Positions 50,394 to 61,100 of a DNA stretch of 64,000 bases are shown piece after piece. Below the pieces are notes generated by a model, which made no database searches, was not told where the DNA came from, and worked only from the letters and a program-made list of their open reading frames with translations. Origin of the DNA: Acephala macrosclerotiorum. Lineage: Eukaryota > Ascomycota > Leotiomycetes > Helotiales > Mollisiaceae. The stretch is taken from contig MU119485.1 in NCBI GenBank assembly GCA_014904845.1, positions 1,885 to 65,884 of the forward strand, written 5' to 3'. The position numbers and the translations under genes are program-made. How positions within the stretch are numbered: the stretch's first letter is position 1; every line of letters begins with the position of its first letter.

Positions 50394-51996
50394 ATGGTTG
50401 GCAGACGCAATCGTGGGCGCCGTAGAGGTAATGGCAATGCGCCTCCTACTCAAGGTGCGGGACCTGCTACTCAGCCCAGTGCGCAACCTGCCGTCATGAC
50501 TCCTATGGTTTCGACTCCTCGTTCTGCGACCAATATCCCTCCCACCGACAATATGGACAAGCTTTCTGGTGTTCTGTCTTCTATGGCACTTGCTGACAAT
50601 ATGCTGGCCGGCTCAAGGTATGACCTGCTTGCGAATTCGAGTCCCAATTCCCAAGGCATGACTGACATGGAAGCAGTGCTCTACCATATAGCAATGTCAG
50701 AGGCCCATCTGAAGTAGCTAGGCCTGTTTCCGTGCAGGCTGGTGGAAGACATGCTCCCGGCTCTCGCGGTCATCGCGGTCCTAGAAGTAATAACGCCGGC
50801 GCTGCACGGAGAGCCTCCCCAGTTGTCCAGCATCGGTAAGAGAACAATCTTTGGCACAAGCGTACGTACGAGCTCTGCTGACATGTATAGTGACCCCTTA
50901 TTGCAATTCCAGCCATTCCCACGCCTCCCTATCGAGCTTCGCTTGAAGATTTGGCGCCATGCGATGAATGAGCCTCGATTGATCGAGCTTGAATGGGGTC
51001 CCGATTTGAGCGAAATCACCAACTCACACAGAGGAAGCCATCAGTGGCATCGGGTCTGCCCTAGATCTCGTCAGCCTCCAGCCTTACTTCACACCAACCA
51101 AGAATCCCGGTACGAGGCCCTCTTGGTGTATTCATTACGATCGTTCGATACACCCACTAGCAGGTTCAGCGATCTGGTTGAGCAATACATATACCGGAAC
51201 AACGATGTTGATGTACTCTTCTTCGGCCAGAAGACATGTGTTTTGACCTTGGTTGAAGTCTTCAATTCCACCCATGGTCAACTGGGCCAGCCTATCAAGA
51301 GAGTCGCAATTCATATGAGTGGTCAGATCGAACAATGCTGCGATATGGACGATTATGTGTACGGTATTGATGGCGGAGTTGACACTATGCAAGCCTTGCA
51401 CGGTTTCGATCCAGAAGCCACCGCGTGGGATACTCGATACGGTGGCTGTACTGGTCTTAAAGAGGTGACTTTCGTGGTGCCGACCAAGCTCTGGCCTCGG
51501 AAGCAAGGCGAGATCAACGACAAGTGCATTTTGCTTCCAACCGAGAGCAATGGATTAACCTCTGGGCAGGCTTCATTCAAACAACGACTCCTCCATTATA
51601 TTGGGCTTGTTGATTCGGAGGCTGGAATATATGTCAATCAGGGACAAAACATCTGGGTTGGCGACAACAAGCCGACATTCTCATTTGCCAGCATCCGGCC
51701 CCTCACCGTTGGCAATGATCTTAAGGTTTGCGACGGCATGGCTGTCTCCAAAAGTGAGATGCGAAAGTTGGGTCGAAAGAATTTCGAGTTCTTTGACAAG
51801 CTCCAGCCTCGTGCTCGTTGTGATGTTGTTGTCCTTCCTGAGGAGTACCCAGGCGAAGATCCGAGAGAGATTGGACTGGTCAGCGACAAGAAAGGGGTTT
51901 CTCAGGCAAAGGATGAGATCTTGAAGTTCTTGGTGAGTCTATTATACAGGTTCGATTTCCGAGTCTTGACTGATATCAGTGTAGGGCAAGGCGTAG
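50394..51996 (+). CDS. 2EXR-domain protein with Arg/Gly-rich N-terminus
   Basis: Four exons, 50394-50617, 50701-50835, 50891-51932 and 51985-51996 (introns 83, 55 and 52 nt); 470 residues. The N-terminus is basic (MVGRRNRGRRRGNGN) and a second RG-rich stretch (GSRGHRGPRSNN) follows, suggesting nucleic-acid contact. The 2EXR domain starts at about residue 124: FQPFPRLPIELRLKIWRHAM, EPRLIELEW, then PPALLHTNQESRYEALLVYS, and NNDVDVLFF as last strand. The middle has conserved VAIHMSG. The C-terminal intron is called because the unspliced end (LVSLLYRFDFRV) is unlike the family, while splicing gives the short end KFLGKA. Function unknown; it is the best-preserved of the three loci. Confidence 0.85.
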
Positions 51997-52936
51997 TGTC
52001 TAACGCAGGAACCTAGGCGCGAAAGGACAGGTCTTTTGAATGTGACTTCTTGGTCGGAGTTGGTTCTGGCCATTGATGGGTATTGGATGAGGTTCTGGTT
52101 CTTCTTTGGATTCGAGAGATGTGACCCGAATTATTTGGCAGAATGGTAACAGGAGCGGCACTGGCAGGTGGAGTCTCTTGTGGGGGGGTTCTCTCTCTCT
52201 GGACCTAGCCTTGAGGTAGAAACTGAAGAATCAACATGACAACAATTTTTGACATAGCGTGTGAACCATCAATTATAGTACAACGCAAGCACAAAACATG
52301 ACGCTCTTGCAGCCTTGTGCGCTCGCACGGGCCTTGACAGTCTTCCCTGGTTCTACTGGGAATTCTAAACTTCTGCGAATGGCCTCCGAGAAGGTGCAGA
52401 ACAAAATTGATGGGGGTCGAAGGGGCCACAAGGTTGTAAACTCGAAGACTTTGAGGTGTTGAGGAGTTCGAGTGAAAACTGTCTGTCGCGCACAGCAGCT
52501 GAGTGCGCATTCATCCTGTTGTATCCGGAGCTCGCACGTGCCGAAAGGATGCATCGGAGTGGCTCATTTATTTAATCTCGAGCCTCATTGAAGTGCCACG
52601 ATGCATGAAGAAGTGAGGGAAAGCGTTTCCGAAGTGATATTTGAGGGAGGACGACCTGAGGATTGAGCTCAGCCTCACTTCAGCCTCAAATCATCCGGGC
52701 CGGGCACGTACCAGCAAGAGTTCTCGAACAAGGTAATCTGACACATCAGTCGTCTGAAGTCCTCTGCCCTATGCATTGCAACATCGAGGGTCAAGCAGAC
52801 ATCCCGACTTTTCAGGAGAATTCCGCACCTCATTCCGTCAATCGAAGTGATGTGTCGTTGGGATGGTGATGAAGTGGAAGCCTCGTCTGAACTTCTCAAA
52901 CCACCACCCTGATCGGAGGAGTCACCGTCCTGGTTG

Positions 52937-52972
52937 ACCGATCAAACCGATCAAACCGATCAAACCGATCAG
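52937..52972. repeat. 9-bp tandem repeat, four units
   Basis: Three perfect units of accgatcaa and a fourth ending in g. No known function. Confidence 0.9.
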
Positions 52973-53297
52973 ACTGGTCGAGCAAGTGAACGAATTGACG
53001 TGCACATTGGAATCAATCTCGCAAGAATGGCACTTCGATGGTGATCTTCGTTGATGTAATTGGAAGCCTTGTGCAGCCACAATTGTCAGTTAGTGAGTGG
53101 TGCAAGCCACCCCTCGCTCTGTTCCTTAAAATACCTCGTATCTGTTATCCGAGGCGTAGCTTCCAGCGTATACCCAATCACCAGCCTTCCTGCTCCGCCC
53201 ACCAACCTCATTCGCTTTAGGGCGAACTCAGCCTGATTGGGCCCCGTACCAGCCACTCTGATAGAGAGGTCGAGTGAGAATTTACCTAGCTGCCAGC

Positions 53298-53330
53298 CAT
53301 TGCCCATTGCCCATTGCCCATTGTCCATTT
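53298..53330. repeat. 8-bp tandem repeat, about four units
   Basis: Three units of cattgccc then cattgtcc. It lies some 370 bases before a start codon. Confidence 0.9.
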
Positions 53331-53701
53331 GCCCAGACCCAACTTCTGCTTTGCTAGAGCAACACCATCTCAACCAGCAAGGTCTCTCGTCAGCTCCATC
53401 ACCACACCTCCCCTTTCTCTCCATCTCACCCGCGTCACAAATTCGTCTCCATCGCCGTGGCGACTCCCGACAAAGACGATCATGCGAATGCTGACGAGAC
53501 ATTGAGCGCCAATCGCCCTGCCACCACCAACGAACCGAACCGATTCCTGCAAAGTCAAGAGAGCAGCGCGTCAGCAGTCGGAATATACGCCGGTTGTCAG
53601 CCTGCGAACTGATCAACGAGCAGGTCGCCAATTCGACCACAAAATTATTACAAACGTATAATACATCTCTTCATTGAGATCACGCTCGTTTATCCACCAT
53701 A

Positions 53702-55463
53702 ATGCATCTGTTCAACGCTGCCGGATTGCTGGCTCGCCAGGCCGGGAACGGAAATGGCCCAGACTCGACACAACCCGGACGCCCTGCCTCAAGTATATCT
53801 GTGGGGAATATTACTTCAACTGCGACCTCGATCGCGACGCCGACACCTTCTGTAACGAGTACATCGTCCTCGGGCGGGAGCAACACATCCTCTGTGATAC
53901 TTGTATGTAGTTACCCGCCACCAGGCACCCAGTTGCTAACGATCTACACAGCCTGTAATAGTAACTATTGTAGGAGTCCTCGTAGCAATCGCGATTTATA
54001 TGCTCCTCCGACGAACCCGAGTGCGACACAAGAACCCGAAATACGTACCTACACCATATTTGAAGAGGTTATGGGAGAAATGGAACCCGAATCCAGAGAA
54101 TTACCGCCTCCCAGACCAGAACGAGTCGCTCGAGCCTATATCCAATGGCCGAGCCACAGGTCTCCGAGCACCAGGCAGATCAGCGGTTCCACCATCTTCC
54201 TTCGATGCAGCGACTCGGGAAGCAGTGGCCGCTGCTGAGGCAAATACTACTGCAGCTGGCGTTGACAGGAATACATCCGTACGATCCGTTATGACATTAC
54301 CAGCGTACCACCAGAATGCAATGGCCCACGAACAAGTGCTAGGCAGGGAAGGTGATCGTGGCGGAATTGATGTCGTAATTGAGTTCCCGGAAACCGTGGA
54401 TGAAGAAGAACAACGACGGGAAGAGGAAATGGAAGCCTTATACCAAGTCCGCCTTGCACGACGACGAGAAAACGAAGAACGAGAAGAGCGGAGACGGTTA
54501 CGGCGTGAAGCACGGGAGCGAGGAGACTACGTTGCGTTGCGGGAAATTGCTGCCAGAGCTCGAGCAGCGAGCAGTACAAATGCTTCTCAAACAGTTGAGG
54601 AATTACGGGCAGAGCACGATAGGATCAAGAAGGAACGGCAGAGAGCAGTATCTTCAGTCTCATACGCAGATCTAGGAGTAGCTCGGCATGACGGTACCAG
54701 ATTACGAGCGAACAGCACAGAGAGTGAACGAGTAGGCCTCCTAGGAGACGCTGCCTCAATAGCAGCCTCCTCGCGTTACCACCGGCGCGATCGATCCGCC
54801 AGCTCCGTCCTCTCCCTTGATACCATGAACGATGACCTCCCATCTCCCCGAATGACCCGGTCAAGAGCGAATTCCGGAGCAGCAAGCAGTGCAGGTCGCC
54901 GAAGTCATCAATCGGAACGACCAGGAACGGCAGGCACAAGGGCGGGGAGCAGTCCAGAAATGATAGAACACGATGATATTCCTCCAAACAGTCCACCAGG
55001 ATACGAAAACGTCTCTCTAGATACGCCACATGACGAAATTCAAACCAATCCTCTCGAACCACCTCCAGATTATTCCTCACCTGTACTTGCCCGCGGAGAT
55101 CCCCATCCTTCTATCGAAACCGAACTTCCTCCTACTTCACAATTCAACCGTCACAGCACAGGCAGTGTTAGTCCTTTGGATTCACGACGACAGTCAGCAG
55201 CGAGCAGTCGACGGGACTCGAGGAGGGGATCAGCACATATTGGACAATTGGTCAATGAAAGTAGGACAAGCAGTACGGGGTCATCGAGAGGCAGCACAAG
55301 GAGTGGTGTAGGCGGTGTGCCACAATTGCCGAGCTTGCGGCTGGTACAACTTCCCAGTATACAGGTTGATCCTGGCAGCCCGAGGGTTGGCAGAGTGCAA
55401 GAGGAAGACATCGGTAGCGGCTCGGAGAGAGATTTGACCGACCAGAGAGAGCACCATTCATGA
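53702..55463 (+). CDS. Single-pass membrane protein with PY motifs
   Basis: Exon 1 53702-53902, intron 49 nt (GTATGT...CTACACAG with a GCTAAC branch), exon 2 53952-55463; 570 residues. Residues 1-67 are a short Ser/Thr-rich extracellular or lumenal part with no clear cleavable signal. The TM helix is PVIVTIVGVLVAIAIYMLL (68-86), followed by basic RRTRVRHK, so the long tail should face the cytosol. Residues about 217-258 form a Glu/Arg-rich charged helix. The tail is disordered with PPGY (415-418) and PPDY (438-441), which are PPxY motifs of the kind bound by WW domains of Rsp5-type ubiquitin ligases. I infer a possible membrane adaptor for Rsp5, by motif only. Complete gene; the start is the first ATG. 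Confidence 0.8.
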
Positions 55464-55939
55464 TTTTCGAGTTCGAATACAACGACAAAGATTCTGGACA
55501 TAGGGATAATATCAGGAACGTGTTGGTGTGATACGACGAGGACGAATAATGACGATATATAAAACAGCAGCCGAGGACGATATCTTCGACAGATACGAAA
55601 ACGAACGGTCTTATACCATACTATACCCTTATTTACTACAATCTTTGGAACATTTAGCAGGCACAGCATGGCGCCAGGGATACGGACATTTGGAGAGCCA
55701 AATATTCTGTAATTTTTGGACAGACACTAGTGTATATATGCCGCGGAGTGGAGTCAAGTGGTGATCTCTGATCTCTGCATCGAGAATGCAATGATTTGGA
55801 TTCTGTGTTTTGGTTTCTCGAGAATGTGAGATGGTGTAGTTTGTTTCGGACAACAATCCTATATTGTGGCAAGTACCACGATGCTCTATAAGATTGGATG
55901 ATTATAGTAAGGTTGGGCCTGGATTTTGCTGAGACAGCT
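55464..55939. other. 3' region of the membrane protein gene
   Basis: No gene. Contains AT-rich 3' UTR-like sequence to about 55,860. Confidence 0.45.
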
Positions 55940-55963
55940 TCCAGGCCCTTGTGCCTAAGGAGT

Positions 55964-55974
55964 AGGTATAAAAG
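55964..55974 (+). promoter_or_regulatory. TATA box, array unit 0
   Basis: TATAAAA within gtaggtataaaagcccc; first of four TATA-like boxes spaced about 600 bases. Confidence 0.5.
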
Positions 55975-56599
55975 CCCCCTAGTGCAAGCGTGGAGAACAA
56001 CAACAAACTATACGACCCGAAAATACTGCCATGTGACCACGCAGGGAGTACCGATCTTTACATTTGCAACCCTTTGCTTGTCATGCACAATTTCTTAATC
56101 CATATTTCTTTCGTTTTTCCAAAGTTGCCTAAACTCTTTACACATCCTATTTGAGCAAACGTGCTACTATTGTGTCAACTGCTTTGTGTTGTTAATCCCT
56201 TTTTCATTGTCAACTCCCTTCTAGTCTTCTCGTTTTACTTGATAGCAGCATACTTCAGTTTCAACCCTCAACACTCTCAACCCCACATCTTGTAGAACTC
56301 CATTGCCCATCCATACACGAGCAATCCTAGGAATAGAAGCACGGAGGTGATGCTGCCCAAATCCAGTTCCCTCGTACGCCATCCCATGGGCATCGTATTG
56401 TTGTTTGTAGGTTGGAATCACGGTCTTAGGCTGCGAATTTATAGTTGAGAAGTGGGTCCGCGCGGAGCGGGGCGGGGCATGCGCATGTGATTCTGAAAGG
56501 CAAAGTTGGAGGTGGAGATTGTGAATACTAGTTAGTTGTATGGCAGGAGCAGCTGAGGGGTGGGAACTAGCGTTCATTTGAAAAGGCTGCTGCGCTGAG

Positions 56600-56608
56600 A
56601 GTATATAA
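56600..56608 (+). promoter_or_regulatory. TATA box, array unit 1
   Basis: TATATAA followed by a CT-rich patch (tctgtctcctcc); second box of the array. Confidence 0.5.
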
Positions 56609-57203
56609 GTCTGTCTCCTCCTTCTACAAGACTTCTATGCTAGACCAAAGCAATCAATACAATGTCTTTTATGGGGAACCTGCTCGCGGTCAATTGCTAC
56701 CACTGCGTTCCATTAGCCTATGCCTTGCTAGCATTTACATTCAAAGACTCCATCCCTCCCATTCACTTATCTTCAATCAAGGCTTCTCATCCTTGTTGTC
56801 AACTAATTCTTGCTATCAAAAACCCTTTGTTGTCAACTTCTCCCTCTCATCTTTACATCTCATTTAATAGAATTATATCTCAATCTTAGCCCTCAACCTC
56901 ATCAAGTGTTACTCACCTCTAGCATACCAACAATCTGTCATCCAGAAGCACGATCCTTCCCAGACTCTCCACATCAAGGTCGACCCCTTGAGATTTTTGT
57001 TTGGTAGGTCCAGATCACGGTCACAAGCTGCGAACTTATACTTGAGAAGTAGAACGTAACGGGGGCGCTGTGTGCACGTGACTCGCACAATGACGGATAG
57101 GAGGTGAATTACGGTTTTGAGGACTGTGTTTGAGGTGGGTACTAGTGTTCATAGTAGCTCCTGTAATTTCTTGGATTTGCTCTGAGAAATGGGTTGGGGG
57201 AGG

Positions 57204-57212
57204 GCATATAAT
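57204..57212 (+). promoter_or_regulatory. TATA-like box, array unit 2
   Basis: CATATAATG followed by ccttctcc; third box, weaker match. Confidence 0.4.
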
Positions 57213-57815
57213 GATTACCTTCTCCATTTGCAATCCTTAGGTTTTTCATACTGATTGATCTGAAGCAATCAAGGAGGGTTGTTTGCTTGTGTCTCATGGA
57301 GCGCATATCGTCAGCATAATATGCCTTTCTTCTACCACTACATGTGAATGTTTAGTTTGTTGCTTGCCTTGCCTCCTGCTTCAAACTCCTACGTCTTTGT
57401 TGTCAAGTTCGTCCATGTTGTCAATTTCACTCTCATCCTTTTATTCAACCTCAAAACATGCACTTTCAAAGCTTCTCGCCCTACTTCGCCGTACTAAAAT
57501 GGCGCTCTCACATACCGAGAATATCACGCCCATAACCGCGGACTTCAAGACATCTCAAGGCATCCTCCATGATAGGCCATTGTTCCGTCGGTCCCCTGTC
57601 TTGGCAAACCCAAATCTCGGTCATAGGCTGCGCTTTTATACCCCTGGAGAAGTCGAACCCCGTCTTTGTCTTTTCAAATCACAGAGTGAATTGAAGTTCC
57701 GGAATGCGACAGAAGAGGGCAAGAGCATGAACCACTGTTCATGAAGTCATCCACTAGCGAATTCAGGCAAATGTGTTGTAATAAAGCGGGGCGGTGCGGG
57801 GTGGAGTGGTGAGAA

Positions 57816-57826
57816 GGGTATATAAA
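57816..57826 (+). promoter_or_regulatory. TATA box, array unit 3
   Basis: TATATAAA followed by cctctactgc; fourth box of the array. Confidence 0.5.
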
Positions 57827-58189
57827 CCTCTACTGCATCTTATTAGGAGTAATAAGCAAGTCCGATGGAGAAGTCATCAAGACTCAGGAGGTGGTGGAGA
57901 CAAACGGTGTTTTGTATTCTGTGTCTGTGATTTCTGCTGCAAATATAGCTGTTTATAGACTTAAATTTCGAGCTCATCTTTGAAAAGAGGGATTATTTTC
58001 AACTTCCCTGGCTGACCAGGTTCCACTCCTGTCAATTCCTTTTGCTGTCAACTATTATTATTTGTTATTAATTATTTGTTGTGAAGTGTTGCATTTCATC
58101 TCATTTTAAGATGCGCGTGCGCTGAGTCGTCTGGGTAAAATGTTCGTGGTTAATTCAAAGTCACAATTACATGAGATAAAGACAGCGTG

Positions 58190-61100
58190 ATCCAAAAAAA
58201 TCAAATTAATCAATTATAATCTAGATTAATTTGATTAAATTAGATTAAAATTTGATTAACAAAAATTCAAAAACATTTGATTAAATTAATAATTATAATT
58301 AATTATAATTTAAATTAATTTTAATTAATTACGTAAATATATTAAAAAAAATAATGTTTTTTAAATACTTTTATAAATAATAAAGACTTAATATTTCAAA
58401 CTGAGTTATAATAAATAAAATATTAAACTTTTATAAAAAAAAAAAAATAAAAAAGTTTATTATTAATTAAAAAAATTATTTTTTATTTTTTTTATAATTT
58501 TTTTTTAATATTATTATTATTTTTTTTGAATAATTTTTCAATTTTTTAAATATATTATTATTTTAAAAATCTTTTTAATAAATTTGTTTTTGGTTTTATT
58601 AATAATTAAAGTTTTTTATAAAAAGAATCTTTTAAAAAAAATCGAAATTATAAGTATTTAAAAATATTTTTTATTAATAATATTAAAATACTCGAATATA
58701 TTAATATATTACGTTTAATAATCTTAGTTTTTACGTATTAAATATAAAAATTATTAATTATTTAAAGAGTTAAATTTAAAATTAAAAATATTAATATATT
58801 TTTAATTTTTATATTAGTTTTTTTTTTTAATTAAAATACGTAATAAATACGTATATATATTTCGATATTAATAATTTTTATTTTTATAATAAAAATTTAA
58901 TTTATTTTTTTAGTATAATTTTCTATTTAATCGTAAATTTAATCGTAAATTTTATAATTTAAAAATTTAATATTTATAAAACGATTAAAAAATCGCTCGT
59001 TTAAAAAAAATAATCGTTTTAAAATAAAAAATATTTTTCGATTTTAATATTTCGTATTATATATATATTTTTTTTTATATATATATTTTAATTTTTAATT
59101 ATTCGTATATTCGTAAAAAAATTAAAAAAATATTAATTAATATATAAATCGATAATTGAAATTAAAAAAATAATTAAATTAATAATTTAATTATTTCGAA
59201 TATAAATTATAAATTTTTTTTATATTTATATTATATTTTAAAAAATCGTATTTTATATAATTAATAAGTTTTTATTCGTAGTATTAATCGCGTCGTATAA
59301 TTATTGAAAATATTAATAATTCGACGCGTTTTAAACGCGATCGAGTTTTTATAATATAATATTTTAATCGATTTAAAAATTAATTAATAAAATCGAAATT
59401 TATTAAAACGTAAAATTTTTTTAAAATTAATTTATTATAATAAAAAAATTATATTTAATATTATTATTAATAAAATCGAAAATTTAATAATAAAATAAAT
59501 AAATTAAATAATAAAATTATTAAATCGATAATCGAATATTTTAATTTACGTTTTACGTAATTAATTAATAATAATTAATTATATTTTTATATTTTTAAAA
59601 ATTTAATTTAAATTGAATTAATTTATTCGATTTACGAAAATAAAATAAAATTTTATTTTATTTTATTTATTTTTTTATTTTAATCGTAAAATTATTTTTA
59701 TTAATAAACGTTTATAAAATTTTATTTAAATTAAATTTCGTTATAATATTTATTAAATTATCATTTTTATATATTTATTATAATTTTTATAATTTTTTAT
59801 ATTCGTATAATTATTTTAAAATTATAATATCGATTATAAAACGTTTTTTATTTATTAAATAATTGTATAAAAAATACGAATTTATATAAATAATAATAAA
59901 AATATTAAATAAATCGAATTATTTTACGATTATATTAATAATAAAAACTATTATAATTATTATATTTATTTCGTTAATTATTTTATAAATTTTAAACATT
60001 AAAACGTTTTTAATAATTTTTTTATATTTTATAAAGTTTTAATATATTAAATTATTTTTTATTTTAAAATTATTTTTTATTCGAATTTTATTAACGATTA
60101 TAATTACGTATTTAATTTACGAGTTTAAATCGATATTATTAACGTGCGAATTATTTATAAATACGAATATTTTAATTATTTTTAAATCGATCGAAATATA
60201 ATAAATATTACGTAATAAATTATTTTATTATTATTTCTATTTTTTATTAAAAATCGTTATATTTTTTTCGTTAAAATTTAATATTATATAGCGATTAATA
60301 AATTAAAAATAATTTTTATTTAATAAATATAATATATATTTATAAACTCGTTATTTTTAATATTAATTAAAATAATTTATAATTTTTCAATTAATAAATT
60401 CAAATTTTTTTATTTTAATTTTTTTATTTAAAATTTTTTTTTTTTATAATTATATAATTTTATAGTTAAATATTAATTAATTCGTAAATATTTTTTATTT
60501 AAAATTTTTTATTTTTTATTTATAATTTAATTTTTTTTAAATTTATAAATTATAATATCGATAATTTTAACGTATTATTTATTTATATATTAACGATTTC
60601 AAATTATTTTTTTTATTTTTTTTAATTAAAAATAAAAATTATATATTAAAAATTTTATTTTTAATTTAAAAATATAATTTTTATAATATATAACGAATTA
60701 ATAAATATTTATTTTTATAAGTGTATATAATAATTTTTTTATAATTATAATTATTTTTTTTTAATAAATTAATAAAAATTATTCGTTAAATTAAAATTTA
60801 TAATTACGTATATATTTATATAACGTTTTATAATTATATTATAAAATTATAATTTTAAATTAAAATTAAAATTAATATTAAAATTATTTTTTAATTTATT
60901 TATTAAATAATAAAAATTTTCATAAAAATAAACTTTTTTAATTTATCGTTAAAAATTTAAATTATAATTTTCGTTTTTTCGTATAATTCGTTTATTATTT
61001 TATTTTTAATTTCGTATATTAATTTAAATTTAAAAATTAAAATATTTTTATATGTAATTAAATCGTATTATATAAATTTTTTTTTATTATAAAATTTCGA

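Larger units (their letters stand above)
51997..53701. other. Gene-free region with two short tandem repeats
   Basis: No gene in 1.7 kb; open frames here are domain-free. Four units of a 9-bp repeat (accgatcaa) lie at about 52,937-52,972, and four units of an 8-bp repeat (cattgccc, last one altered) at about 53,298-53,330. The last 300 bases are C/T-rich and probably the 5' UTR of the next gene. Confidence 0.55.
55940..58150 (+). repeat. Tandem array of about 600-bp units with TATA boxes
   Basis: Four TATA-like boxes recur at 55,964 (gtataaaagc), 56,600 (gtatataagt), 57,204 (catataatga) and 57,816 (gtatataaac), spaced 636, 604 and 612 bases. Each is followed, some 200-240 bases on, by a pair of TGTCAAcT words (about 56,175, 56,797, 57,396, 58,030). 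A second block before each of the last three TATA boxes reads cggtc, then gctgcgaattta, then gagaagt (from 56,421, 57,018 and 57,618). A third reads ggtgggWactagYgttcat in units 1 and 2 and is degenerate in unit 3. Units have diverged too far for full identity. No common open frame is seen. The array abuts the right AT-rich block. Confidence 0.7.

Noticed and set aside
55151..55669. 172-codon minus-strand frame
   Set aside because: Antisense to the Ser/Arg-rich tail of the membrane protein gene; no domain.
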